64,000 bases of DNA, taken from Coccinella septempunctata (lineage: Eukaryota; Arthropoda; Insecta; Coleoptera; Coccinellidae). Below the pieces are notes generated by a model, which was given only the letters and a program-made list of their open reading frames with translations, made no database searches and was not told the DNA's origin. The DNA is taken from the NCBI RefSeq assembly GCF_907165205.1, contig NC_058189.1:58492270-58556269 (forward strand), given 5' to 3'. Position numbers and translations under genes: made by a program. This document shows positions 26,501-38,207 of the stretch, one piece after another (position 1 is the first letter of the stretch; every line of letters starts with the position of its first letter).

Positions 26501-27707
26501 TTTCTAGAAATTTCATCGATTTATCAAATTTTCTGCACCATCCTCAAAATGCATTTCAAATTGTACAATTCCATATGTCGAATTGGTTGACCATACAGGT
26601 TACTTTCATTGTGTCAGTCTTATTGCGTAACGTTGAATATTTCAATTTTTCGGCCTAAATGACAACGATCGATAATAAACTGATTGCACTTCCTGCAGAA
26701 CTTTCCATTTGTCTGATCACGCCTTTATGGGTAATCGACGGATTGAGCCTTATAACCAGGTCTCGTAATCGTAATATGATTTCTCGTTTGAGAAATTGAG
26801 TCCTCGAAATGCACTTCACCGTGCGTATCAATGCAACAAGGCAATTATGCAACTATATTATACCTACATATATGTTCAAAATTCAATGCGGAAATTAAAG
26901 CTCGCAATTTATGTCCATATGTTTCTCAAAAAATTCATTTCCGTGACATCAATTCAAAGCTGAATCTTTGAAATCTCAAGATGATTAAATCAATGCCTAA
27001 TAGATCTTCGCTGAGTCAATTTTAAATTGGAACTTCATAATCCTTCACAAACTCTTCACGAAAATAATGTTTTGAGTTTGTTATTTGTTGAGTGCTGCTG
27101 ATATTTGAATCCGTGAGGGAAATATCCAAAGAAAGCCATTATTTTAGTGAATTCCTCATGAATAAAAATCAAAAAGGTATACAAGCATTAAATGAAGGCA
27201 CTGCAATTCATTTGCAGAAAAAATTCGATATTTTATAATATTAGATAACAAAATCAGTTCTTCTTCAAAAATGCCAGCCACCTTTATGATCAAATTCAAA
27301 GTCCCTTTAATTTCAAAGATTCCTAACTAAATTAAGAATGAGAATAATTTCTCATTTCTAGTAGGATTAGAAGAAGCTTTAAATTTAACCATGAAACTGG
27401 CAGCAAATAACTATCAAATGCACTTCCTGAAATATCTGAATGTTTGACTGCAAATTGTTGAGTCCCAACCTCACTTTTTTAATTCTACGTCGAGTTTCTC
27501 GCTACAATATGTAACTCTATTATATTCTTTTGCATTTATCGACTGAATTTTTTTTCCAGTGAGCATGTTGTCATTCATGTACCCTACAAAGTACATCACG
27601 TTCATCATCATCATGTTAAGGAAGTCCACGTCCCAGTAGTCAAGAAGGTCATCATCGAGAAACCTCATTACGAGCACATCGAACATCATCATGGAGGATG
27701 GTGGTAA
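23589..27707 (+). CDS. Small secreted His/Val-rich protein, three exons, 76 aa
   Basis: Exons: 23589-23609 (MTSMRII, donor GTGAGT), 24330-24391 (FAFLAVVLAVATAAPGWGHK plus two bases, donor GTAAGT) and 27560-27707 (acceptor TTTTTCCAG, stop TAA). Intron phases are 0 and 2, exactly as in the paralogue at 12810-16809. Residues 1-21 form a strong signal peptide with cleavage near ATA-AP. The mature chain of about 55 residues carries EHVVIHVPYKVHHVHHHH, then VHVPVVKKVIIEKP, and ends in HHHGGWW; about a third is His. Alternating Val/His/Lys residues suggest beta-strands. It has no Cys. Related His-rich short proteins are often cuticular or extracellular in insects; the precise role is unknown. Intron 2 (3.2 kb) holds a 625-bp MITE and a foldback repeat. 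Confidence 0.82.
24668..25292. mobile_element. 625-bp MITE with ACAGGGTGT termini
   Basis: The left end reads ACAGGGTGTATTTGAATAAC then ACACCGA; the right end in reverse reads ACAGGGTGTGTATAAATC then ACACCGA. The AAAA(A)TT blocks that follow also match. It is flanked by TAT/TATA. No ORF. It lies in intron 2 of the 76-aa His-rich gene. Confidence 0.75.
25957..26216. repeat. Foldback repeat, ~86-bp arms (copy 1)
   Basis: Arms 25957-26042 and 26131-26216 are inverted copies around TTTCTGAAACTTTTTAGGG and GATTTGCTYCTGCG. A shortened relative is at 38208-38370. TATGACATTTAG occurs on both outer flanks (25910 and 26219), in direct orientation, and may be a target duplication. It is in intron 2 of the 76-aa His-rich gene. 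Confidence 0.75.
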
Positions 27708-28002
27708 ATAGTCCACTAGTGGATTGAATCCAAGTACCTGCCTTTAGTCACAGTAATTCATGTATGTCGAATTTTTGTCTTTCTTGTTAAACAACAACAT
27801 AATTGAAGGATTTTTAATGAAAGTTGCCTAAGATATAAACTTGAATTATGACGGTTTTATTTCTGTTGCAGGCTACAGCTGTCCCATGGACATGGCGGAA
27901 AGTTCAAAACAGTACTTCACTTAGTAGGAGTTTTGTAGTTCCGTTGTAGTTTCATAAAAAAAATGTTTGTACATATACTTCTCATGCTAGTTGATTCATG
28001 TA

Positions 28003-28008
28003 AATAAA
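28003..28008 (+). terminator. Candidate polyadenylation signal of the 76-aa His-rich gene
   Basis: AATAAA lies about 300 bp after the stop at 27707, within an AAATAAATAA run. Confidence 0.5.
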
Positions 28009-30426
28009 TAACATCATCTAAATTTTGTTTATTTTCGAATGACCCACAAAAAAGTTGAATAAGCAACTATAAATTCAAGACATCCATGAATGAATTGTTT
28101 CCCAATTATCATTCTAATTCTTGAAGATAGTGATGGAGGACTCTTTCAAATCTAGTAAATTAATTTGAGGTTTGAGGTCATCATTTGTTGATTACCATTG
28201 TTGATCTGGAGAATAGGGGACCAATGATCAATCAGATCATTTCAATTCCTTGATATAACACATTTGTGAAGAGCTTTTCGAAAAGAGCATAAAACGAATT
28301 AGAACAAATCAAGCGAAATGAAATGGACATTTTGAATTTTATCATTTTGCTTCTTCAAAAATGTTTCTGTATTCTTCAGACTTTATGGAATTTCCATCCC
28401 ATTCATTTAGTAAAAATTTGGTGAAACACCTCATAAACGGCCAAAATTAACAATAATCAATAAAATCTTGATAACGAAATTAAACAAATTGAATACAAAT
28501 TAAACATTGTATGTTGTTTTTAGCTTATCACTGAGATTTTGATTATCTGTCTACATCAGAACTTTATTTCTGACGGTGTCTCGAAAAATAATTATTATTA
28601 TTTCGATAGTGGGTGTACAACCAACTAACCAACTTAAACAGAGAATACTATTTGTGGACGAGCATTCGCCAATTTGCAAAACCTCCTTCAAGCTCTTTGG
28701 AAAACTCAAAGAAACAGTGCAAAATGAAGGAATTAATAACAAAAACTCATATTTCCTTGATTTTTAAAGACAAATTCTTCGAAATACGTATTGCTACAAT
28801 TATACGATGATTTTAAGATATCTCAAATAAAATTATTCTGATTGATTGAAATCTAATAATACACATTGGCCTCTGGCCTAGTGGAATAATTCTTTACCCT
28901 TCGACGAACAACAAGAGATGCAGTAATATCAGTTAAGTTCCTCGAAAACTCATACAAATTTTACATATATATTTAAATATTGCATAACAGTTGCTCATAA
29001 TCAAAATAATATACAATATGTCCAAAATGTGACTGACAAAACTTGAACAAGATATTTTTGAGGTTGTAGATGGATTTGACTTCATCGCCTTTTTCAAAAA
29101 TGCTTCTTCAAAGATGGCAGATGATTAGCACTTCTCCTTATTTATAACAGAATATTGTCAAGTAATCACAATCGTGAACTCACACAGTTGGAAAGCTGTG
29201 GAATTCGAAATAAATTTTTCCGGTAAACTATGCAGTTCTTATATTAAGGTTTGGAACATTCTGATTTTCAAATTGTTGACAAATTGAAGATGTGGAAGTT
29301 ATGGATGAAAATACAATTTTCCTCTCTAGAACCAATACATAGTATAAAATGACAATGACATTCCTCGAATGCATGTATGCAGAGACAAGGTTTTCTTTGC
29401 ATGTATGCCTCTTTTTGAGCACAAATATCAGAAAAGAAAAAGCGTACTGCAAAGAAAAAGTGGATATATGTAGCTTGAAATATTGATATTTCTGCAATAT
29501 ACAAAATAATACAGAAAATTTCCAGGAATAATAATCAGGAAATTATAGATAAAATGATTGAGACCACCAAAATGCAAGCCTGAACAGAAGTTCAAGTTAT
29601 AAATTGTTAACCAGGGGATGAAACCTCAAAGAATTGTGTTAAATTAATATAGAAATAAAATGAATAGAATCTTCAATACACTTGGAATGGAAACTTCGAG
29701 GTTGTTTTCGCCAATGAGCAGGCTACTATGAATACACGAAGAAGTATCTCTGAAAGAGATACACCGGCAATAAATACATGGTATATATTGATCCATTTCC
29801 AATAAAAACCACTACACTACAAAAGTTATTTTGAGAAAAATTTGCCAGATTTTGGGTATATGATATAAGGACTGATAATTGAGATAATATTGGGTATAAT
29901 AAGGGAACGAGGTCATATTTGTACCGAATTATTTTCGATTAGGTATATAATAACTATATTCTTTCAACTAAGAAGAAATAGCAATTGAATGATTATTCAT
30001 ATGAATATTCTAGTCTGATCTTGCTTGCTACCATAATCTTCTTCAAGTACTTAATCAATCGAATCTTTTATTTTATTTAAAAATATGGCAGGTTAGGTTA
30101 GGTGATGAAAAACAGTCTTTTAATTATTCAATCATCCATTTAACATTCATGCATACTTCAAGCCAAAGATTATCTATAATCTTTGCTTCAAGCCTCGTTT
30201 GCCAGACGCCAGTTCTATACTTTTTACGAGTAATAAAACTCCGACAATATCGTTATAAAATAATCGATCCCAGAGATTCTCTACAAAAATACTCAACACC
30301 CTACAAGAAATGAGGCAGAAATTGATATACAATAACAGCACCGTAATGAGAATTTGTACGGCAGTCAGAACAATCGAAAAGGACATATTCATCATGCGAA
30401 TCATTATTGTGTGTATTATTGTGTCC
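28009..30426. other. Intergenic AT-rich sequence, no supportable gene
   Basis: Overlapping short open frames on both strands around 28551-28810 and 29228-29504 have no recognised domain. At 30160-30190 there is a short palindrome (AAAGATTATCTATAATCTTT) related to the ends of the 8.1-kb element. A hydrophobic minus-strand frame at 30174-30404 is too short to call. Confidence 0.35.
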
Positions 30427-31114
30427 TACAAATATTTTAACAGTAGATTCTTGAGGTCAAAGAAAATACTGTTTTCCCTCAACATTTTTTTGTATCAGCT
30501 CAGTTTAAGATACAGTCTATTGAAAAACCAAAAAAAATTATTTTTAGTTCTGTCTCACAAACGGTTTTTATCGAATGAAATGAAATTCGGAATATAGTTT
30601 TTCAATTAATTGATGCATCTTTTTCGAACACAAGATAACACCCATATATTCCAGTTTCCTCATTATGACCATTACGTACCATAAAATCACCAAAAATTCA
30701 AAGAACCCCACTCTTGAAACTTATTTAGACGATATCAAATGAATATTTGAACGTTTTGTGGAATAAAAGAATTCTTCGTATTGTCTTGTAAGGTGCGCCG
30801 TTTTCGAGTGATTTCATGTTCAAAAATTGACAACTATCTGTGATATTTAAGGAATTAGGCACTTTGGCTGAATCCAACTCTGTTCAAAAAATCCACAGAG
30901 ACCACAGATGTGTGTGGTGTCATAGATTTTTATCTAGTTATTCTGAAAGTTATTTTGTTTTTCCAGGAGTGGCACAGCTCATTATGAAAACTTGAAATGT
31001 CTAATCTTTTTATCAGGGCCTAATCGGAAAAAATGGTATAGGAAATAATTGTTTGTTTTGATCTCAAAAATCCACTGTTAAAATATTTGTACTAGTCAAA
31101 GACTCATCCTCTAT
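30427..31114. mobile_element. Copy of the ~694-bp ACAGGGTGAG repeat, left terminus lost
   Basis: It starts within the left terminal repeat (TACAAATATTTTAACAGTAG) and ends at the degraded right terminus (GTCAAAGACTCATCCT). The interior matches the copies at 47136 and 48571: a CTCACAAACGGTT block, a TTCGAACACAAGAT block and a GGTGTCATAGATT block. No ORF. Confidence 0.75.
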
Positions 31115-32065
31115 ATCACAGTGTAATACTTTGCTTAAATGAAAAGAGCTGAAAATTCATCATTTCGCATTGTCCATTCTAACGAAATACGGTTCTGTCA
31201 TTTCTAACTAAAACAGTGTGCACCTAACGCAAATCCGATGAGCAGCTACGAAACTGACTTCGCCGTTAGAAAGTGACATTGAAGAAGGAACAACACTCAG
31301 ACAACGGTACGGTGCTTGACTCGAGCACCAGGTATATCCTTGATCTTGCTTGGTGCGAGTAGCTGGCCTTTTGACAGTCGGGACGAGACCAACCGGTGAA
31401 AGTAACGAATCTATATTTTTTCCTAACGACCTCGCTCGTACACCGACTCATCTAGGAGGCTGCGAAATTACGCAACGAGTGAAAGTATGCTGGAATTTGA
31501 TTGAGTGCTTCAGTGGCGGGGAAAGGGCGTTTGTTGTTCAGGAAAAAGCACGCACAATTTCTGTTGAAAATTCAAATTGGTGTTATCTCTCCCTAGAGGG
31601 TCAAAAAGGCACTAGCTCTAAGATTTTAACAGAGTTGAGGGGTTTCATTTAGCAATACTCGTATTCGATATCAGTAGCTGCATTGATGTGTACCTAAATA
31701 CACTGTAGCGACATCTGACAGGGAAACGAGCCCCAATCCAATTCAATTTCCTAACTCCAGAGTGCAGATCAGTATATATCCATATGCTTTGTAAGAGCAC
31801 AAAAACCACTCTGTAGCCATAGCTAACGTTGAAAAATATTGAGAAGTTCATCGTTTCTTATATTAACTCGACTTATATGTTCTTAGAAATTCTCTTCAAT
31901 ATATTCATTGATACAAGATTTTTTTCTATAATACTTATTATGAAAGTACATTCATTCATGTCAACGAAATGAACAGTTTCATCATTGAACACTACCTATC
32001 AGTTAATTCGATAAGGAATATAAAATAAACTTCAAACGAACAATGAACATTACAGAAACTCCATA
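31115..32065. other. Non-coding sequence with locally higher GC, nothing recognised
   Basis: 31180-31660 is less AT-rich than its surroundings and has short overlapping open frames on both strands (31266-31451 minus, 31350-31652 plus). I cannot assign them to a family, and there are no clear splice sites. Confidence 0.3.
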
Positions 32066-33080
32066 TACGAGGTTGTATTAATATCTAGTTAGCCTAGACC
32101 AGTCCTATGCTTAAAAAAAATATTGCGTTACCATAGCAACGAACAATAACTCATGAGTAGTGTCAGTGTGAAGTTTGAGGTCAAAAAAGTGAACCAGAGC
32201 TACGCAATAAATTAAAGGAAAGAAGATGTCCACCGAAATTGTGAAAATCGGAAAATTGAGTATCAAGCCATCATCAGTACCTGTATTTAAAAGGGTTAAC
32301 AGGTAAGCAGGTTTACGAAGATATGCTTAATACTCTTGGTGATCAATGTCCTTCGTATGCGACCGTGGAAAGAAAAATTGGACTGCAAGCTTCAAAAGAG
32401 GTGAATTTTCCATTGAAGATGATGACCGATCGGGAAGGCCAGTTTCTGTGTCAGTCCCCGAAAATATCGATGCACTTCATGACATGATTTTATCAGACAG
32501 TTGAATTGGGCTAAAACGAATATCTAAAGCACTGAATATTTCATACGAACGCGTTCGCGTCAATTTGGACATAAGAAAAATTTCTGCAAAATGGATCCCC
32601 AAATGATTGAATGTTGACCAAAAGCGTGCAAAGGTAGAAGCATCGCGTTCGATCTGTGCTCGATTTGAAAACGATGTAGACTTCTCAAACGGAATTGTTG
32701 CTATGGATGAGACTTGGGTACATTTCTACGATACAGAAACAGAGCAACCATCGATAGAATGGCGACACTCTGTTTTTCCAAGACCTGAGAAGTGTCGTGT
32801 CCAAAAATCTGCTGGAAAAGTTCTTGCTTCAGTTTTTTGAGATTGCCATGGAGTAATCATGATTGATTTTTTGGATAAGGGTAGAACAATAACCGGAGAT
32901 TACTATTTGACGTTACTAACCACTCTACGGGAAAAAATTAAAGAGAAAAGACGCGGAAAGCTATCCAAAGATGTTTTGTTTTTGCAGGACAACGCACACA
33001 AATCTCATGCTGCCAAGCAAAAAATTCGTGATTTAGGGTTTGAATTACTAGAACGCCCCCTTTATTTGGCTCCATCCGAC
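32066..33080 (+). mobile_element. Degenerate mariner element (copy 3), 3' truncated
   Basis: The 5' terminus TACGAGGTTGTATTAATATC is present; homology stops at about 33080 in the region before the third catalytic residue. It has the most readable transposase pieces of the five: MDETWVHFYDTETEQ near 32705-32750 (first Asp), KSAGKVLASVF, and VLFLQDNAHKSHAAKQ near 32975 (second Asp; two residues missing from the usual DNAPAHKS). A TGA at 32838 and several frameshifts disable it. Confidence 0.92.
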
Positions 33081-35328
33081 TTGAGTACCTCTTCATTTTC
33101 TGCATGAAGAAATCATAGTCAAATCTATAACCGTCATCCTTAGCTTCTTCGCTTATGGCAGTGGACATAAATTGACACCCTATAGGTAATAATTCATAAT
33201 ATACGTAATAATCTAAATCAATTAACCTCAATCTTAAATCTAGTTTATACCACTCCTAAAGCTATAAATGGTAGATTTTTTGGGCAACCAATTTGCATAA
33301 AGCATGGAAATGCTACGTATTATTGCGTATATCTAATTGTTCATAATTACTTAGTCGCTGTTACGCCACTGCTCAAAATCGCATTTATGCTTCAGAGATG
33401 AGCTAATGTAATTGGCAATAATTAGGGTGGAAGTTAAGACAAATGTGTAATTTTTGCGTGTGAATGAAATGTCGTCTTATATAGATAGACTTCTCAGGGT
33501 CGTGAAATAGTTTGGAGGAAGTATTTCCATAAACTTTTCATCCCAAGCATGAAATCGGTATTTTTCCTTGAAGAACGTGAGGTACAAAACTTTACTCAAT
33601 ATAAGTTGAATGAGTAATTAGACCGTTGAAGTTGAAGAAAGAGTGTATATGTGACACAGACACTAGACCTTGACTCAAATCCGAAGTTCACGAAATTCTT
33701 GTGAAATATTGACTATTGACTTTGTCTTGAATTGTTTCGAGTGAAGCTTGCTTGTAGGCATTTCAAAAGGCGATGATTCATCGTGATTCCTTCATTTATT
33801 GTTTGTCTTTTTTTATTTTTGGACATTTGAGGACACTTCAAAGTCAGTTTCTTGACGATGGTTACTAATATGTAATTAGCATTTCTTGTTGATCCGGCAA
33901 AAGCTCTTCGCAATAGGAATCCAAGGGTTGATACTATTATCATCTATAATCTTTAGGGTTTTTCATTTCCTTAATTGAGGAGTTATTGTTGTTTGTTGTA
34001 GAAATAAATAATTAATACCTCAGTGTGCTCAACATCAATATCTTCTCTTTTCTCAGCCAAATCACTGAAATATATCATCATTTTTTTCAGTATTCATGCC
34101 GTATTTTGCCTTTAAAATATTCTCATATTTCTAACAATTTATTGTAATTAGCATATTGGCCATATTTTACAAGCATTATAGAATGAATGTAATTTCTATG
34201 CGATATTTTCGTTACTTATATACCATCACCATCCATCTGTGGATGATGGTAATGTTAGCTATATCACGAAAGTGAACTTTGAGAAAGCGGTACTGACCCG
34301 ACAAGGAACACGAGCGAAATTTTTCTGAATAATGGATATTAATGCTATTTCCGTACCATCATAATATTCTGTTCGAACGCTAATTTCATATTTCTCACAC
34401 CGAAAAGTGAAAATTGTTTTCGACATGAACAATGCATCGTAAAATTTGACGAAACATTATCTTACAAATAATCGCAATTAAATATAATGAGGTGTACCAC
34501 TCAAAGTGGAATTAAGGATTTTAGGAACCAACGAAGATTTTCACCATTCTTCAAGAAAAAGTTATATTATGAACATTAAAGAACTAGTTTTTTTATGAAA
34601 GAAGAAATGAATGATAATTGATTTCCAGGTTGAAAACAGAATTCCATGACACAAAGCAATTATTTCTTGAAGAAGTGCATTTCAGCTTCTCCCATTCTAT
34701 TTATTAACTGCATCTCAATCCTTTGCTTGAAGCTAATTTCGAAACTCAAGAAGAAATGTTTATGGTTCTGGAATGACAAGTGCGTTTTCATTGGTAATTT
34801 GTCTAATAATCATTTGTTATTCATGGACTGATTTCACGTTGAATCTTTCAATTTTGAAATAGTTGGTCGAAGGAGCTCTTTTCTATTCAGTGAGTTGAAA
34901 AAACTGCGTAATACCATCAGAGATTAGCACTTGATCAAAAATAATTATCATTGTAGATGTTGGAAGTACTCAAAAACCTTTGTGAATTTCTCTGAATTAT
35001 CTTGACCTATCCAGAAACTCAACCCAAAATTCATTTTTTTAATTTTATACCTCATAATTTATGAAATGATAAAAATATTTTTTGAAAACAATTAAAGTGT
35101 TTTTCAGAGAAATTTAAATACTTATGTGTTCAAGCGAGTCTGGAAAAAGTGCTAAGTGAGCCTAACATAATAATTATTTATCGTCTTATTTGAATGTTAA
35201 ACATTGCTCGGTTCTTCTAAGTATTGACTAACCATAACATGAGCTGAAAATTGACAAATAAACATTATGGTTCTCCTTCAGAAACAGTAGGTCACATAAA
35301 TTGAGTAAAACAAATTAGTTTATGGTTT
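33081..35328. other. Intergenic, no supportable gene
   Basis: AT-rich sequence with only short open frames (33713-33943 minus, 34646-34831 plus) lacking known motifs. At 34218-34246 CCATCATCATCC-like repeats form a small imperfect palindrome. Nothing else recognised. Confidence 0.4.
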
Positions 35329-35334
35329 TTTATT
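35329..35334 (-). terminator. Candidate polyadenylation signal of the Trp-rich repeat gene
   Basis: AATAAA on the minus strand (TTTATT on plus) lies about 170 bp beyond the stop codon at 35502. Confidence 0.45.
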
Positions 35335-35501
35335 GCTCATCCTTAAATATGTAATAACAATCGATATCTTACAAAAGTTAACTGTTTTATAAAGACAGTT
35401 CACTGGCAACCTGCATTCAACTTACTTTGTACTTAGACTAAGAGAATTGAGGAAAAGAAGAGATATATACAGAAAAAAATATACAAATGTCAAGTTTCAC
35501 A

Positions 35502-37092
35502 TCAGTCCCATCCGTGGTCATGGTGGTGTGTAACTTTTACCCAGACTTTTTCCCACACCGGCTTGGAAATTTGTTTCCACGCAGGTATTTGGATTTCTTT
35601 CCATACAGGGACCCATATTTGCTTCCATTCGTCCTTCCAAATCTGGACCTTTTTGGTTATCCATTCTTCCTTCTTTTCCGTCCTCCAGATTTGTACTTTT
35701 TCCTCCACCCAGATCTGTTCTTTCTTTGGGATCCAGATCTGTTTCTTCTCGGTTCTCCAGATCTGTTCCTTCTTCGGGATCCAGATCTGTTTCTTCTCAG
35801 TCCTCCAGATTTGTTTCTTCTCTGTCCTCCAGATCTGTTGTTTCTCAGTACGCCAAATTTGTTTCTTTTCTGTGCGCCAAATCTGCTTCCATTCGGGTTT
35901 CCACTCGAGCTTCTTCTGTGGCACCCAGATTTGTTTCTTCTCAGTCCTCCAAATCTTCTTCCAAACAGGTTTCCAAATGAGCTTCTTCTTCCATAGATCG
36001 TGTGCTGTATATTCGGCACCATGGGGATCTTTGCCTAAATAGTGCTCTCCAGGGATGCCTTCTTTCACCAGAACGGGTACATAGTTCTTTTTCCATTCGG
36101 GAACTTGGATTTCTTTCCACGCTGGAACCTGGATTTCTTTCCAAACTGGAACCCAGATTTGTTTCTTGTCTGGCACTTGGATTTCTTTCCAGTCCGGAAC
36201 TTGGATTTCTTTCCAGTCAGGTACCTTCTCTTCCACCCAGTCTGGAACTTGGATCTCTTTCCAAGCTGGTACTTGTTTCTCTATCCAGTCTGGAACTTTG
36301 ATTTCCTTCCAGGCTGGCACTTGGGTTTCTTTCCAGACGGGTTTCTTGACAATTTTCCAGTCAGGTACCTGGATCTCCTTCCAGATGGGAATCTGTTTCT
36401 CGATCCAAACCGGAACTTGAATCTTCTTCCAGTCTGGTTTCCAGATCAACTTCTTCTCCGTTTTCCAGATCTTAACCCACTTCGTTTTCCACGTGAGCTT
36501 CGTGCTCCAGTACCCTTCAGGTTCATGGTGAAAGCCTCTTTTGACCCTGCTGAGACTAACTGGGCCACTATGTGATGGTGCTATGAATATACATGCTAGG
36601 GCCACCTTGAAACATAAAAAATTCTATAGTCGCATTATCTCAAGTGAATTGAAGGAAAGTTTAAGGCCTGGTTGTTCAGTTCAGGAAATGAAATGTCAAA
36701 ATTAATCTAGGATCAACTTTAATCCCGAACTGAACAACTGGGCCTAAAGTGTGTGTACAGAGATTCATAGATTATCTAATAGAGGTGATGATTGCTTTTA
36801 TATTCGAGATAATCAGATTTAAAGAGACGGAAATAGTGTTTAAATATTTTTCAGAATGGAATTGAGATTTTAAATTCTAGAAGACGTTAATGAAACTATT
36901 TTTCATGACAAAATAAAGTTTGAGACCAAATTTCATCTCGAAATTTTTTGCACATTTTAGATCAATTTCTTCGACACAAAAACTGAGTGTTATCACCAAA
37001 AAACTGCGTTCACACACTACCACACCGTAATCCTCATTGGGTTTTCAATTAATCAAAACAGTGACACTAACCAGAAGAGCCCAACACTTCAT
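35502..37092 (-). CDS. Secreted Trp/Lys-rich octapeptide-repeat protein, two exons, 374 aa
   Basis: Exon 1 is 37092-37072 (MKCWALL, donor GTTAGT) and exon 2 is 36605-35502 (acceptor TTTCAAG); the intron is phase 0. Joining them gives the signal peptide MKCWALLVALACIFIA with cleavage near SHS. RVKR at residues 27-30 is a furin-type site, so a short propeptide may be removed. The rest is low-complexity but ordered: residues ~70-190 are repeats of the type xVPxWKEI; ~191-211 is a unique linker (GIPGEHYLGKDPHGAEYTAH); ~212-364 are repeats of the type IWRTEKKQ/IWIPKKEQ; the end is HHHDHGWD. I count about 45 Trp in 374 residues and no Cys after the signal peptide. Alternating bulky and charged residues suit stacked beta-strands. 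An extracellular structural material is plausible; I do not recognise the family. Other long frames across this locus are shadows of the repeat. Confidence 0.85.
36661..36747. mobile_element. 87-bp mini-MITE in the Trp-rich gene intron
   Basis: TTAAGGCCTGGTTGTTCAGTTC at the left pairs with GAACTGAACAACTGGGCCTAA at the right; the 45-bp centre is unique. The AGGCCYGG end resembles the MITE at 999-1454. It lies in the single intron of the Trp-rich gene. Confidence 0.75.
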
Positions 37093-37150
37093 CTTGGATA
37101 TCTTCCCCAAAACAGAAGGGGTGTTGTATGCGCTTAAACGCTTCTAGTTC

Positions 37151-37184
37151 ACTGAAGCTGCTGCCATATTTCTTTCGTTTTATA
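37151..37184 (-). promoter_or_regulatory. Core promoter (TATA plus Inr) of the Trp-rich repeat gene
   Basis: On the minus strand TATAAAA runs 37184-37178 and TCAGT runs 37155-37151, with the initiator A at 37153, 31 bp from the first T of the TATA box. This is the standard insect arrangement. The predicted 5' UTR is about 60 nt, ending at the ATG at 37092. Confidence 0.75.
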
Positions 37185-38207
37185 CCAATTCTGTGTTTCA
37201 GCATTTTGCATTACATTTCCCCCAATAATTTTGATGCGTTGCCATTGCCAATAGAATGTATGAGGGGACTAGGGGGGCAATTCTGGTTACTTTCTTCGCG
37301 TCCTTCGAAATTAGTGGGGGATCTTACTGTAAGTTGCTATCTTCCTAATGTGCTGAATGATATGCGATTTTCTACGGATCATGATTCTTGACCCAATAAT
37401 TTGAATTATTCCCAGTGTTTTCTAGGTTATTCTTGGCGGTGTTTTTCATACGTAACATGGTCTGGATTGAGTGCAGTGAAAATTCGGTGGTGTGGCTCGA
37501 GATTGAGAGTGATGTTAAATTGTTAATTGTAGTTTATAGGTTGTTATTGGTAGCCGGTGTTCTTTACTGTGGGAAATCAATAAGAACAGCTTCAAAACTT
37601 ATCGAGGAATTGCAATGTTTCAATCTATTTTCTGAATTTTTCATTTTGAACAATGCAGTTAATTCCGTAAAAAAGTAAATAATGTTTTAATTTGGTAGTG
37701 AGATTTTTGATTATGTCTTGACTTTTGTGAATTTCCTTTATAGAAAACATTCTCTTTTATTTGTCCTTTCTATACAGACTGACTAAAAGTTAACGAAAAA
37801 AATCAATATCTTCTTATATATTTTGAAATAAAACCAATTTCAAGAGTGATAAATGAAAGAACGTATCGTTGGGTAGAAATTTATGAAATGTGAAGCATTA
37901 TATCAATAAGATGCTCATTTATTTTTGTATTTATGGGTTCACTCCAGATAAATCATCAATTAATATCCAACGAAAAAATAATGTTTTCGATGTGTATATC
38001 ATTTATATCAAAAGAATGAAAGAAGAATGGATGAAATCCTCATTACCATCACCAAACTAACAAAAGATGCATCGATTTCTGGCACAAAAATTAGGGTTGC
38101 CATTTAAATAAAAAAAACTGAACTACATTTCTCCCTTCATAAAGGAATAAATAATTCATACTCAAATAAACATGAAAAGTTCAGACATAAAATAAAAATT
38201 AAACGAT
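37185..38207. other. Intergenic; one hydrophobic open frame, possibly a chemoreceptor-like remnant
   Basis: The plus-strand frame 37415-37678 has two hydrophobic stretches, then CGKSIRTASKLIEELQCFNL, loosely like the segment after TM6 of gustatory receptors, and ends near a possible donor (AAAAAAGTAAAT). No TYhhhhhQF exon was found downstream, so this is only a weak lead. Confidence 0.15.

Noticed and set aside
30174..30404. Hydrophobic minus-strand frame that could be a receptor exon
   Set aside because: Short, no family motif, and partly within repeat ends; not enough to call.
35487..36575. Several long open frames on both strands antisense to or overlapping the Trp-rich gene (for example 35487-35996 plus, 36042-36575 plus, 36022-35657 minus)
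   Set aside because: A 24-bp repeating DNA unit keeps several frames open at once. Only the minus frame with the signal-peptide exon, promoter and splice sites makes sense.
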